From Nereocystis luetkeana (lineage: Eukaryota > Sar > Phaeophyceae > Laminariales > Laminariaceae): a stretch of 64,000 bases of DNA. The stretch's first letter is position 1. Each line of letters starts with the position of its first letter. The notes under the pieces were generated by a model. It made no database searches and was not told the DNA's origin. It worked only from the letters and a program-made list of their open reading frames with translations. Shown here piece by piece: positions 12,401 through 27,400 of this stretch. The stretch covers positions 8,093,207 to 8,157,206 of the forward strand of contig JARUPZ010000020.1 of NCBI GenBank assembly GCA_031213475.1, written 5' to 3'. Both the position numbers and the translations under genes were made by a program.

Positions 12401-15400
12401 AGACCCCTACTCTTCAAACTCCGTTGGTGTTGCGATCGTGCATCTTTTACGAGAGATTCAGATCGACGACGCCTGAACCTGGTCGCTCGCACGTTCCGCA
12501 GCAAGCCACCCATATAACTACGTTCAGGGAAGGGCGTGACCTTTTTTCTCTCGCCCCGTCTGTTTTTTTTGTCGTCTCCTGTCTTTTACTAGTACCACCG
12601 CAATCGCAGCAGCACCAGGACCACCACTCGCAGCACCACAAAAACCGAAGGCATTGGTGCTAGTGTAGCAGCCGCTGCCCCCATCGGCGTTGACGTTGTC
12701 GCCACCACCAGCTTTGCCTCAACGACCACAGAGATCGCAGGCGCTTTCGGTGTTACCGGCGCTACCGACGTTGCCGCCAACGCCGCGGATACGAGCAATT
12801 CGGCACGCGACACTGGCGATGCCCCGTACCTTTCCTTTTTTTTCTCCTCGGTCGGGGAACTCAAGGAGGTCGTTGACGCTTTGATGTGTCTGTCGCGACT
12901 TCCCGACGCTCCGATTACGTCAGCCGCAGCTTCGGTGTCGTCGATGCCTAAAGGAGGCGGGAGTGCCGGGGGAGGGGGCGGGGGGGTCGGCGTAAAACTG
13001 GCGTGCTCGCTGGCCGTGCTGACGATCGGGCTAATCGATGCAGCGGCTCCGCTGGATGCACGGAGACGGGTACGTGCGGCTTTGGGATGATGCCAGGGGG
13101 AGGGGGGGGGGGGTTGTGTCCCCGAACGGAAGCTCGTCCTTACTATGAAAGTCTATCGTATGCTTGGTTCAGTATGATCATACCTTGCACTATGAGTAAA
13201 ACACCTACCGGAAGATGATTCGCAATTACCTGGTATTTTTGTGCTTGGTATTAACAAAACAAAAACAAATCAACACTGACCTTATTCACAGGCTATATGA
13301 ATACGTGCTTCGTACCAGGTCGCGCATAGATTCAGTCGCGGTAATTGTTTCTCAACGTAGACATTGTTGCATATTTCGTACAGTACAATGTTTTTGTCGC
13401 GAGAGTGCAGTCGGAAACAAGAAGAGACTTTACTCTTGCTGCAGTGTTTTTTGTGACGTGATCCCCTTCGGCTCCTGGACGACGCACCGACGGCCAGGTT
13501 TCTCTGGTGGAGGCGCTGCACGATCATCTAAAGGGGAAGTTGGGGGCCGCTTCGGTCAATTTGGGCGCCGTTCTGCAGGGCCAAGGGGGCTACGGCGGGG
13601 TTTGTGCGGACTGGGAAGGAAGTTTCCTCAAGACGGCCCTTCTCTACCTTTCCAGCCCAGAGGTATGCTACGCCAAAGCACTGCTGTTACGATTGCGTTG
13701 TCATGGACGGGCATAAAAATACGAAAAACAGACAGGGCGTTGCATGTCCAGTCAGGGGCGAGCCCCACATGCGTAAGGTAATATCTTTCAACACGGCCAG
13801 GTGCTGTACGGTTGCCAGTTTTGTGCTGGTCAGGAGAGAGAAGTTCGCTCGGGAGCCCGTGGAATCAGGGCCCTTGATCATCGTGCGTCACCACTACATC
13901 CGGTTTGAATTTCTGATAGCGACATTATCACGGTTTTCGATTTTCACCGGTGGAGCCCTTTTTTTCTGCGGGTAATGGGATGCATCCGTCCTTGGAAAGG
14001 TGCGGCAATTCACGGATTGGCGAGGCGCACATAACTAATTGGTGTTTCAGTGACAGAGCATATCGTATCCCCTGATCGCAAGAAAAAAAACACAAGCAAC
14101 CCTATTTTTTAGTTCTGCTACAGTATGGAAAAACCAAAATACAATACTGCAGCAGTATTACGTATTAATTGGGCGTTTTTATGTCGACGCTGGTGGCGAT
14201 TGGAAGAATATCACCAATGTATGAGCCACGTGTACCTTTTGCAAAGTGCTCCCGCACATCACGAGAACACCCAGCCTGGAGGTCGGCTGTTCTTTCTTTT
14301 AGGTGGGTGCGTTGTTCTTGTTCGCGCGCGGTTGAGAAGCATGCAGTTTGTTGTTTTGACTGCACACACATCGACGCTAACATCGTCATGTTTCAGTGTA
14401 ATTCGTAACGTATCCAGCCTCGAACCTCCGAGCTTGACGGTGAACCCGTTAGAAGGACCAGCAGTCAAAGGGCGTTTGGTTTTCATGCGTACATGCACGC
14501 AACTACACAACTCGTTACCCCCTTTTCACCCCCCCCAGGGTCTATTGGTCATGCAGCAACGGCCAAGCAAAGTGCTGAGTACCCCCGCCCCCCGCGCGCA
14601 CGCCTGAGAGCTAGCTAATCGTTGTTTCTTCCACCCCTGCCGCCGGCCAGCAACCGTCAGGTTTTCCCCTGCCCACATGTATGAAAACAAGCTCATCGTT
14701 GCCTCTTCTCACCCCTGCCCCCGCCCGTTAACCGTTAACCGGAAGGTCGTAGCTGCTGTAAAAAGAGACGAAATAGAGTTGAGGCTTGCGGGAGAAATAA
14801 CCAGTAGCAGCGACAGCGATGACGACAATTCGGGAGCGTCTTCCAACGACGACACGGATGACGAAGCTATAGATGTTGTCGGAAGTGGCGGTGATGGTGA
14901 GAAGAAAGATGGCCACAGCGCGCCATCGGAGGTCCGCGAAGAAGTCGCCGACGTATCGCATGGCGAACCCGGCGGAGACCCCGGCAACAGCGTTGTTATC
15001 GCTGCTGGTAGTGGTGGTGGTGGCGGTGACGACGGTGGTGAGGGTGATGGCGGTGGTGTTGGTGGTGGAGTTGTGGGTGGTGGGAATGGTGGTGGTGGAG
15101 TTGATGATGGCGTTGGTGGTGCTGGTGGTGCTGGAGGTGCTGGTGTTGCGGGTAGCAGTGGTGGCGACGTTGCCTGCAGTGGCGGCAACAAACGACGGCC
15201 GAAGCGAAAACGAACTGAAAGGCTGGGAGAACGCGTCCTTCGCGCGGTGTCGCAGTGCCAGGCGTGCCTGTACGACATCGCCATGATCACTTGTGCGGTA
15301 AGCGAGAGAGAGAGAGGGGGGCGAGATGAGGGCGGTCGGAGTGAAGACGCGGCGCGTTACACATTGTTGGCGTTGTCGGTGGTGCGTGAGGTCTGTCTGT

Positions 15401-18400
15401 CACGTGCCGACTTGGTGTCGCCGTTCAGCGACTAAAACGCGCTCGCATGTATACCGGTGGACAAGCGTTCGTTTGCCGGAATCTCTCGTGCTTTTGTGCC
15501 GTTTGACTCCCCTTGTGCTGCATTACCTTGTGTGCGTGCCTCGTTCCGCAACTCACTCGGTGGCGACCCTCTTGCAAACCCCACGCAACCAATCGGACGA
15601 TTGATGACAACGCATCGCAGGACCATCGCTGCTTGACGCCACCGCGGCCACCCTCGACCGCCCTCGAAGCCCACGCCCTCTACATCTGCTGGGAAAGCCG
15701 CCTGCCCGACCTCCGCCGTTCTGACACGCTCCGTCTCCTAGAAAGCGTGATTTCGCACAAAACATTTTCGTCGCCTCCCCCGACACGATTTTCCTCCACG
15801 GTTGAAAAACATCTATTTTTGGAGTGGTCCAAAAAAGCGGTCGCGGTGGCGAGCACCGGACAGGGAGAGGAGAGCGAGCACAAAAATACTGAGGGCAGCG
15901 TCAGCAGCGGCGGCGGTGTCGGCGGGGAAGATAGTGGTGGAGATGGCGGCGCCAGTAGCGGTGGTGGTGGCAGTGGCTGTGGCGGGAGGTCGCAGCCGCG
16001 CGCGTTGTCTCCACTACCCGACACGGATCTGATAGCCCTTGAAGATGCACTCGGCTTATACGAAGGAGACCCCCCTAGCACGGCGGGCAGTCAGACCGGG
16101 GGAAACGAAGAGGGAAAAGAAGAGCCCGCCTTTTCGTGTCCTGCACCGACCGGCGGCGGCGGGGGAGGGCAGGGAAGCACGATCGGTGAAGCCGGAGTTG
16201 GCGCTTCTGGGACACCATCGCTAGTCGGCTGCGACACAGAGATACGGGGTGCTGCGGGCGTTGAGAAACACGCTTTTTCGTCAGTGGGAGCCGAAAACAC
16301 ACGAGAAGAGGGGGAAAAGGAGGAGGGCGGGAGTGGACGCAAGATGGAGCTGGATGGGTCGCCTGAGAGGCACGCCTTGGACCGACTTGGGAACGGGAAG
16401 AGGCGCGCGCTGGACCCCGAGACAGACCCTTTCCTGCCTGTATACCTAGGTCTCTACCGGAACCTGGCGGAGGCTAAGGGAGTGCCGTCCGGGTTCAAGT
16501 CGCGTACGACCAAGTCCATGGACGAAGGTAAACAAAGTAAAGCTTGTATTTGGTGTGGTTCAATATGCCGGGTGTGATTGCCCCGCGCGCAACATCGCTT
16601 TGGCGGTGGGCGCGAGGCGCAGTATGCGTTTGCTTAGTTTCGGGTGTACCCGCATCCCACTGACTACTGTGAGCTTCCATTGAATGCTGCTTGTATTTCC
16701 TGTGCCACGTTCGCGTTCACGTGTGCCTGTGACTCGGACTAAAGAGGCCGAATGTGTGAAAAGTTTTGGAGTTCGCCCGTCGTGCTTCGAGACCAACGTG
16801 TCGCCGTAGACGAAATCCTTCATGTTTTTGTATCATGCTGCTGAATCCCGAGAGGCCAGTCTCTGCGAGGCCTCTACCTCTCTACCTGGTAGGGTATTGC
16901 GTCAGTGCTTCATAAACATATTCGATTACTCGGTTTCTTCGCGTTTTAGCTCTTTTTTTTGCTAGCGTTCTACGCGTCGGCTTTAGGCCCCACCGTTCCC
17001 AAGCTGAACAGGACCCCCCCCACATATCACGGCGCTTCGCGCTTGGTGCAAGCAATGTCTGCCTTGTCGGTGAGAACCCGACGTGCTTCGTCCCGAAATT
17101 GTAAGAATCGAGGGTCTATGGTCATACGACTACGGGCATGCATGATATCGAATGTACCCCTACCCCTCTCCTCTTCGCTCCTCCATGGGCACAAAGGGCC
17201 AATACCCCAACGTGAGTCGTCCCCCCCCCCCCCCCCCGCCTTTGCCGCCCCTCCCCCACTTCTCTGTCGTGGTTAAATGCTACGTACGGCAGTGTCCGAC
17301 ACGGAGGCACTTCTGATGCAGGGCATACAGTGGCGTGTTCTCGATCTGCGCTTTCGCCCGGATCGGCAGTCGTCTTGGAAAGGCCTCGCACAGGTAATTC
17401 ATTGTCGGACGATGACGCGGAACCGGTAGGCTGAGGCTGTTGCAAGGTGCTCACTTCCCCCTTGTTTCATTGTGTCGTTTGCTGTATCGAGATCCCTCGC
17501 GTGACGAATGTTTAAAGGTGCGTCTCGTCAGGCTCGGCGAGTGCCCGAGCAGGACCAATAAATGTCAAGAGCCGCGGGGTGCCGAGGGTGGCTGTCCAAA
17601 GGTTTTTCAAGTGCCGCGCTGCTGATAACCAGGAGTATTTTTCACACATGGAATGGGTTGTACTCTTGTCCCCACATCATAGCCCCAATCCTTCACCTCC
17701 ACCCCCTTCCCTCCCTCCCTCCCTCCCTCCCCCACCTTCCGCCCTGGACCAAGTGTGCTTGCCGGTTGGCTGCCATATACCTAGACGCATTTCCTCGATC
17801 ATGCCATCGGCTGAATGTTCCCCTCACGGCTGCTGCTGGAGCCGAAACTATTCCGGAAAAAGACGCCGCGATCGGAGCCGAACCGATCGAAGACGCGGAG
17901 TCTCCTGCTGCTCCGCAAGGCACCGCCGTCGACGCGACGACAACAACGGATGTGGTGATGGCGGATGGGGCGGCCGCTGCCGGCGTGGTTCCCAGCGCCC
18001 GCGGCGGTGGAGAAGGTGGGAGCGGTCAAGGTACCAACGCCTGCGACAGCGCCAACAACGCGCGGGACGCCGGTTATGGGGTGACGGTGATGGATACACA
18101 CGAAGCGACGCGCGTTTCGAACGCGGGGAGTTCGCCCCGAGCTGTCAGCACGAACGGGTGGGAGAGTCGTTCTCGTACTCATGCTCCTGCTGGGATTCTC
18201 CGGACGAACAAAAACGCCAACGACATCAACAACAACAACAGCAGCGACAATGACAACGCTCCGCCCGTGTCTGGGGCGTCCCACGAATCCTCCCCGCCAG
18301 AGAAACAATTGCCAGCACACAAAACAGGGACCGCCGAAAAAGAACGGGAAGCCCACGATCGCCGCGGAACAGAACCTGCGCCGCTGAGCCTCGACCGCGC

Positions 18401-21400
18401 CACTGGTGAAGCTGGTGTCCGGCTTGCAGCAAACGAGGTTTCTGTCTCCGTAGACGGTGCCAATCGTGACACCGGCCTTCAAGCACCTACCGCTCCTGCC
18501 ACCAACGCCGAGCCCCTAGCTGAGGTGCCCTCCGAGGGTGTTTCTGGTATGGACCACGACCATAGCGTTCTCGGAAAGCGACGCCTCGTCAGCCCCGCGA
18601 ATATTGACACCCTCGCGAAAGGGGGCGGGGTTAGGGGCCGGAGGGATAGGCTGGGCGGGCGGGATGGCGAGACATCGCGGTCCGTGTTCGAAATCAGGGG
18701 CGTCCCAGGTCCCGAGCTCGGCCCTTTCTTTCACGGAACGGCCCTCGACGCCAAGACTGCCAGGAAAGGAGATATAGGCAGCAATACCGGTGGTGGAGGA
18801 GGAAGCAGGGTTGCCGCTATTGCGGCAGGACTGCGGCGGATGGGGGAGGGAGAGGCGAGGACAGCGGCGGAGGCGTCGGCCATCGAGGCAATGGCTACCC
18901 GTATCTCTGAAGGGAGTGCTACGCAAGAGGTAAGGGTTATAGTGTATTTCATGGGTGGGGAATAAAAGGGGTGGCAGCGCTCCGATGCGATGCGCTGTAG
19001 ACGTGGCTGTGTCCCGGGGGGCGGGTGATCGTGTTGTGGACTATTACCGGCACGGAGAGGTTGTCGATCGCTGCTTCATGCTTTATCGCTTCCTCGTTGG
19101 GTACGTGCCATGGATGTTTTCTATTTTTTCTTCGCTTTGCGTACGGGATGGTATACCGCCGCCCGTTTATACGGTTCCTTAGTGTAGTGGTGCTGCGGTG
19201 CACCTTTTCGTTTGTACCAGTACTTTTTTCCTCCATCCAGGTGTGTTTTTGTTGCCTCTTGTGAGTCCACGGGCTAGATATCAGCAAAATGAGCTAATGT
19301 GGGAACATCATCACCATCAGTTCCGGCTGTCATCGGGAGATTGCCCTCGCACCTGCTGCATCAGCGACGTAACAGCGGCTTGCCCTCTTTCAGCATGGTG
19401 CTGGTACGTCGGATGACATGGAGCTTCCAATAGACGCGTGCTTCGGTAGCTTAGCACCGATGTTAGTCTGAGTTTTTTTGTTGTCACTTAAGGGTCTCTC
19501 TATGCACCTATATTGTCTGAAGCTCCTCTACTTCAGCATATTTTACATCTCACCCAAACAACCGATGACATTGTCGAAGTTACGCTCGATACACAAGCCC
19601 ATGGGCTGCAGGTATATAACGGAAAATATCGTAAAATACTCGTCAAAGATCCAAAGATTCTGGTTATAGCTCCTCCTAGTTGCAACGATTGAGGGGGCCG
19701 CTGCCCTGTCAGCGAAAAATGTGTGGGCTCAAGAGGCCCAACCCCCTACAGCAGCTCGCCTCCAAACCGGAGGAGTCCGGAGCAGCGAAAAGGCCTTGTT
19801 TACTGATGTCGCGGCAACATTCCAAGGAGACATCCTTTGTCCTCCCCCACCTCTCATCCCCTTTTTCTTTTTTCTTTTTCTTGTTTCCGCCGGATGTGTC
19901 CACCCCCCCCTCGCATTGTATTTTTCGTGTCTGACCCCTGATACGATAGAAGTACTGTACCTGTAGCATTTTTTTGGCGAAAAAACAATGGACTCAAGGC
20001 GCTCTTCAGCTGAGGGGACTGTTTCGTTTAGTTTTTTTCTTGCCGATCCCATTATTTTCTTCGTCCTCCTTTTCTCTCTCCATCCTACTATTGATAGTAG
20101 CTCAGATCCGGGGTCACATAGTGGGCTCTTATCCTCCTTCTCACCTACCGGTCGTGCCTTGCGTCTTTCATCGCGAGAAGATTGCAGGCCCTTTCTTCCG
20201 TCGTCGACTAGCGTCGAATTTGGCGAAAAAATGTTTGGCTGACGGCGCTCTTTAGCTGACGCGACTATATATGCCAATATCATTGGGACGCCAACATTGA
20301 TGTTGTTCAAAAAATGGTTGTGTTTACCTAGGCTTTGGATGGGATTGTTCTCATCTTGATGTTTAGTTGTTGTCAGCTTGGGTGAGATAGAGAGCCAGCT
20401 CCTTAGGCGAGAAAGATGCCTTTGAAAAATTAGGAGTTACTCTTCTCTACACGGTCTTCTAGCGGGAGTGCCCACCCACCCACGCACCCACCCCTCCCTT
20501 TTTTTTTCGTTCCCGCCAGGAGTGGGTTTCTTGTCTTGGGCACTCCTCCCTCGCCGCGGCAGCGGGGTTAGCCGAGAGAAGCTTCGCTGCTTGGAAGGCT
20601 TTGGCAGAACACGCGCTAGCACGGGTGCGCGCTACGCTGGTACCTGGAGGCGGAGGAAGGGAGGCAGGCGGGGAAGGCGACGGGGGTCTCAGTCAGTGCG
20701 AAGCTGCGGCAAAGGATCTGGCTATGTGCTGCGAGGTATGAAAAAGCGGAAGCGGTGCCACCTCAAGATATCCGCTGCTGTTGCCGTTGCTTCGTTTGTG
20801 CTTTGCTCGCACGAAAACGTACTGGGGGTCGGGTACAGTGCTTGGTGCGAGGCTCGCTCGGTATGGCATCCGGTTCTCATGATTTTTTCCGCTGTATATT
20901 TTTATGGGGCCTGTCTTGTCGTGTAATCTCGGGGTTAGATCAGGGCGAGGAGTTTGTGTGAAAACAACAGCACAATTTCGCGGCGTATTACCTCAAAGCG
21001 CCCCAACGCGGCGAACACCAAAGCACCCCCATGCGATTACTTAATGTGAGAATCTACAATATTTTGTTTGCAGCGTAGTCCAATAGACCAAGCTTATCCC
21101 AAGGCATAACAAGGCGCCTCAAGCGTCTAGTACCGTAGCACCTCCTTTTTCGTGACTGCAACCACCCGCGCTTAGCACAGCGGCGAGTACCCAAGCACCT
21201 CAACTCTTCGTGACTTCTCCACCCACCCGCCGCTTCTCCGCTTGTTTGCTCCTCCCCCTCCTTTGGCATCTGGGCGCGACGACTGCGACGGCGATGGTGG
21301 TCACGATACGCCCGACCAACCACCTCTCCGCAGGAGGAAGCGTTTGTCAAGTTTATGCTAGCCCGCGACGTGTGGCCCGGCTTCGAGGACGACGACCCCA

Positions 21401-24400
21401 CTACCCCCACCGTCACTGCCACTGCCACCTCCACCGCCAACCCCACGGGCGCGGGTCTGCCCCCGACCCCCGCTGGGATCGAAGTCGGTGGGGGTCGGCG
21501 CCTCATGGAGTCATCGTTGGAGTTATTGGAGAGAGCGCGCCACCTTCGTGAGACGGGGGGCTCCCCGTTAACGGCCTCTCCTCGCCCGTCCTCAAGTTTC
21601 CGTCGACGACGTGGCGGATCGCCGTCGGCCAAAGGGTTGTCGGACTCCCCCGGCGGTAGCTGTTCCCCGGACGTCGCTGGAAGTGGGCGAGGAGAAGAGA
21701 AGGAAGAGGGGCAAGAGAAGGCTAAAAAGAAGCAGAAAGTCGGGTCGCCGGGCGCCACCGGAAGAGATGGTGGTGGTAGTGCTGGGGGGGCGGGGGGCGG
21801 CGGAGGGGGGGGGGACGAGGTGGAGGACGAGGACGAGGACGACGAGGATGTGTTTCGTTGGCAGGTGCCGTTTGTCATGGGGACGCTGTGCGCTCAGCTG
21901 GGCAGGGAACCGCGCGTGGTGTTGGGGAACCTCTGGCAGGCTCTGCGGTTGGCCAAGGTGAAATGGGGGGGGGGGGGGGGTTGGGGGAGGGGCAGTACCT
22001 CAGACAGACGCAAGAAAGTATCATGACGAGATGTGGCAAGTTCCATACGATGTATACGAAGCAGCGGTTTTGGTACCACTCTACCCCGAACTATAGCGAA
22101 GAAGTATATAGTAACATTCATTCAAAGCGGTTCTTATATTTTGGGGTATTTTGGTGAGGTTAAGCCAACACCCGCCGATAGGGGGGGGGGGCACGAGTAG
22201 TGATGGGTTTGCCGATTTTGGAGAGTACGAGTGCTGAACGCATCGCGCATTTATCGTCTGTTAGCTGATGGTAGAAGCCGTTTGAGTCTTGGAGGCGTGC
22301 GTGGCCTCGTCAAGGTTGGTGCGTGCACGCTCCGCTAAAACTCAAGTGAGCCACGGCCACCGTTAAGGGGCGCGTGCTCGGGTATAGGGGCAGCACTTTT
22401 TTTGCCTTATGAGGCATTAATTCTCGCTGACGAGGTCCCTTAACCCTTTTGGTATAGACTGCAGTCCCGTTTTGGCGTTTTGGGGACGAACTAGTCAAAG
22501 TCTATGTAGGTTGTCCCATAAACGAGACTGCAGTCCTAAAAGGGTTATGGGTGCTGAGGAATCATGGTACCCAATATCGTTAGAATCTCGTTTGTGTTGC
22601 TACGGTGTTAAATGCTATCCGTTATTAAAACCTAGGCCAGGGTATTGTTACTCGGGTTAAGAATACCCTTTTTTTATTCAAAGTTATTTTTTTTCGTTTT
22701 TTTTAATGCGGTACAGAGCTCGCTGAGTGAGGAGGGTAGAAGCTTCAAAGCGTTTAGGTACAACCCCTACCGCAGCAGCACGTGTGTGGGCTCCCTATAG
22801 TGCTGGGGGTGACGATTAGAAGCGCACCTCAGTACACAACCGTGCCGAGTAACTTGGTTCGAGATGTAGACACGCGCGACTTTATGCCGGCCCTCTCCCC
22901 CCCCCCCCTCTCTGCATGTACCCCTGTATGTTTACCCCGGGGCCAGGCCGACCACGTCCCCTTGGAAGATGAGCTGGAGGCGTTATGCTCCCTACACGCA
23001 GCTCGTGCGGAGGTGATTCTCTCTGGGGACGTGGAGGTTTTCCTTGAACGGGCTTCGATGGTGGAGGCGTTTTCCTTCCGCGAAGAGGAGGAAGATGCGG
23101 ACACTGAGGACGAGGTCATGGTTGATGTGCCCCCTCCGACAAGTACATCGCTGTCTGGGGGCGACGGGGATGGCCGTTGTCCGTTGGATGGCCCTGTCCA
23201 GGCGGGTGTCGACCGCGACGGGCCAAGGAGGAGGCTGGCGGCGCTGGAGAACTGCTTGGACGCCTTTGAAAGGTTGGTTTCTATTTTCAAGGCCGTTACT
23301 ATTACCCAAAAAATTTTTATCCTAACTTACCCGGTTTTTGTGTGTTTTTGTTTCGGCCCTGAGGTATGCCGGTTTTTTTCCTGAACGAGGAATGCTGACC
23401 GTTCATGATTTTTGCTCTAGGTTAAATTTCATGGTTTAGTTGTTGCGTCCGTGCTTTTCTGTTTCTTCCTTGGCAAAAAATGAGACGGAAATGAGGGGAT
23501 AATAATGGCCGAACAGGTTGTTTAAAAAAAGGGAAATACAACTAATAGGCCTAGTATCATCAACAGGTTTCTTGACAAGGCGAAATCATGGGTAGGTCCC
23601 ACAATTGTGTGTGCGTTGAGAAATAAGTTTGTGTCAAGACTGTAGTTCCACGGACGACACACGAGAGATGCTAGGATCGCTCGACCTGATCAGGGACACA
23701 GCTTACCGGCCACCACCTACGCCCAAACAAAATGGACTGGCGCAATATTGAAACCCCGGGTTCGTTGGTGGCGCGCTTGCAAGCCAGCCTCTCGGGACAA
23801 GATTGCGGGTCGGGGAAGGCTGGGGTGCGGTGGGTGGCACATAAGGGGAAAATCGTCGCCTCGTGCGGTGCAAGAGCTCCCAAACGCGCGGCGCAGCCTC
23901 CGAAAATATCGTCAAAAATCCGGCCTGAAGCATCGTCTTGGGCCTCCACGAGCGTCGTCAATGTGGGCAAGACAGTTTTTTTTAGGACAGCTGAAAAGGA
24001 CATCAGGAAAGGATATAAATGTGTAGGACGCCGAGCAACAGGGCGTTGCCGCTGATTTCACCAATATTATCAGTCTTTCTGCCTAAGTGACTATATCTGG
24101 TGTATATATTCGACGCTCGTTAGTATTCTGAACGAACCGGAACGTACGGGGCCCGCCTCGTGGCAGCAGCGGACTGCACCGACCGAACCAACCATTACAT
24201 ATACCACAGTGGTCCTGTCCCCCCCGTCGAGCGCAATATGCGACTGAATTCGCTCGGAAGAAGTAATGCGAACGAAATATTTTGGCAAACCCACCCGTCC
24301 GACCTCCGGCCGTTTTTATCGCCACACCGCACGCCCCCCCTCCCCCCCCCCTCGAACGCAGCTGCCTCGCCAAACAAAAGGGGCAGCACACAGCCATATT

Positions 24401-27400
24401 TGCCACGGCGAACGTCTTGCATCGCGGAGCTGGCATCGCTGAGGATGCACGCAAGGTTTTCATCGTACAGGGCGTTGTGTTGCTGGGGAGAAAAAGGTGA
24501 AATGGACGGGTGCAATGGCGGGGCGCGACCAGCTGTCGTTCAAAACCACGGAGGAGGCGCGCGGTGAATGCTCTGTGTTTTCCCGCGCTTATCGGCCATT
24601 TTCCCCATGTTGCTTTTAGTGTTGTCTCGCAGGAGATCATACATAGCTGTCTTAAGTTTTTATTCTTTGTTGCCGCGCTTCCTTTCGTGCATGCCTCGTC
24701 TCGCGCACGTTAAGATCCGCCCCCTTTCCTATTCGCCGTTTTTTTCAGATAAAATGTCCGGTGCGGTGGCTTAAGGGCCCATTGAAGGGGTATGTTCGCA
24801 CTTTGCATGCGTTTTTTTCGACGACTCGGACCTCCGTTCCTTGGCCTGCTTGCAGGTCGTTCGGATCGCAAGCGGCTCTCCTCGCACTGAAACCCCTGTT
24901 CGAGAAACGGCAGCAGCTGCTGCAAGCGATGAGCGTTTCGGACGGTGTCGTTGGCCCCGGGCTTGCTCTTCTAAGCTCGAGACGACGCAAGCTGCAGTCT
25001 TTGAGGAGGAAGGTGAGAGCGGGGCCACAGTAGGGGTTGCAGTTTGTGTCCCAACTAGTTACCTCACTGACGGAATCCTTACCTGAGAATCTACATAACA
25101 GGGTGTTTGCGGAGAATTTGGGTGGGTTGGGTTTCTCGTAGTCTGTTTCCTACAGGATAGCAATCCCAACCCACAAAAACGTCATTGTTGTGGGAAAACG
25201 TGACCAAAATGACGTATTTGACTATGAAGGGTTTCTTGGGTTGGATCTCTGGGTTGGTCAGCGGACGAAGCAACCTCTGTTTCACCTGTTCAAACATTCA
25301 GCCCCATGTTTGTCGGTTTCAAATATTTTAATTTTCCCAGCCAATTTGAATTTTATCGCAAACAGCTTGATGTATTTTGTATCCGACGTGCCGACGTGTA
25401 GATGGCAATGCTCGGTGTTAGTTTCCCCGCCCATGCGAGTGTGTATCGGGCCAAGAGTGGGAATGTGTTTGATTCTTCATTTCGTGTGCCCGAAGACGGA
25501 AAATAAATTATTCACTCTATTTTCATTACGAATTAATTAAATTAAAATTCAGGTCAATTTATTTAATTGTTGCACATGGAATATGAGAGGACCGTGAAAC
25601 GCCGTGACATTTTACGATCGGCGTGTCAGGCTCTATCCATTTATAGTTTTGTCGAATCTCGAGTCACATTGTAAACACAAGGTGTGTCATGTGCTGTGCG
25701 GTGCATAATACCAGACACACCACTTGCGCGAAGGTTTAAAATGCCATTTAAATGTCGAAAATCGGCCGCCAACTGCCACGAGGCGAGTCTATTCAAGTAC
25801 TATTTAAGTCACTTTTGCAAACTTGTCCAACTCCGATTTCAAGTGCTTTGTGTCTGAAACTTCTTGTCCTCCAGAATCGCGATTTGAGTTTTGAAAAGGG
25901 GTTACTGCTCACCAGGGCTTTACTAATCACTAGTACCTGGCCTAGCGAGCGATCGTTGTCCAGCTGCAAGCAACTGCCCTGTCTGTTCGCGTGTTCTACC
26001 AGTCTGCCAGCACCGTTCCGTGCGGTTTTCACATGGTATTCCCACGAGCGCGATCCACCAAACAATGCCAGTTGCTGCTGTCGAAGTGAGCTACGTACTA
26101 TCAATACGCACTCAGGGTGTGTCTTAACCCCCCCCAGGGAGCATTGGAACGAGCCGAATGGAATATTATTTGCCGCATGAATTGGTGTTGATTGGTTGTG
26201 GGAAGCGAATAGATTCAATGCAGCTCGAGAATAACAGTATATCTAGGAAGAGGAAGAAAAAGTGTTGCACCCCTTTTTCTTGTTTGGGAGGACCGAACGG
26301 CCCGACCGAACGGGAACGAATAGCAGATTATTTGATGTAGATGGATACCACCGAAGATTATGTGGATACTAATTGGTCGTGGCATGTGCAAAAGATATCG
26401 TTTGTGCCGATTCAGCTGGCGAGGCCCAGGATTCTGCGTGGACCCAAACACGTTTTTTTAGATAGGAACGGAACGAATGACCACGAGCAGTCTCGTTCCG
26501 TTCCGCTCGTTCCCATGCTCTCTGGGAGGGTTAAGACACACCCTCAGCCGAAGAATATGAACTAGAACGCCGAATAATCTCTACAACAAACTGCGGATTA
26601 TGATAATATCGGTTCCCGATTCCTAATTATCTGTTATTTTTCCCGTGCCGCTCCCGGAACGCACACGACTCCCCTGATCGATCACGGCCTGCACAGTATC
26701 TTGGTCTCTACGTGGACCTTCTAGAAGCCACGAGAAGCACGGTGACGCTTCAGGGACTGCTGCGGCGGACACGCGCCACGCGGGAGACGCGCGACGAGAT
26801 GCTTTGGATGCAAGACCGAGTCCTCCGGTAAGTTCGGTGTCCAGTGGTGCGATCTGTCGGCCACGCGGCGAGGGAGAGGCGAGAGGGGGGCGTCGAACGG
26901 CACGCAGGTTTCCTATAGGTGTGGCTATAGTGGTTGTGTTTCAGCACGTGTGCTGTGTAGCACTCGTAGACCTTTCCGGGCGGCTCTTGTTTGTTTAGAA
27001 GGCGAAGTAGGTTGGGGTACCAGGTGGTCATTAATCTAGAGTTAGACGCAGACATCGACCTCATTCCGGGGTCTCTTTGGTTTTTTGGAAGACGCAGTGG
27101 GCTTGGGGCCGGGGAGGTACGTAGTCGTCTGTAGTTAGACGCGGGGGCACTTAAGACATGCCCGGCGTGAAACTGTCAAATTTGTCGCTGGCGATATTTC
27201 CTGGAGGTCCCACTCCTCCTTGCCTTCCATTCCCTCACTGCTGCATGTGTCTTGCTGGACTCTTCGCCGCATTGGCAGGGCCCTCCTCCTCATCCTCCGG
27301 TCCGAGTTCCATGCCCCCACCAGCGCGACGCCTACCCCCGTCGCGACAGCAAGCACATCGCTCCCACCTGTACTGGCGACGAACCCGTTGCAACCTCAAT

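Noticed and set aside
24083-24640. 185-codon minus-strand frame in a CABIN1-like intron
   Set aside because: No recognisable domain or exon borders; composition like surrounding intron.
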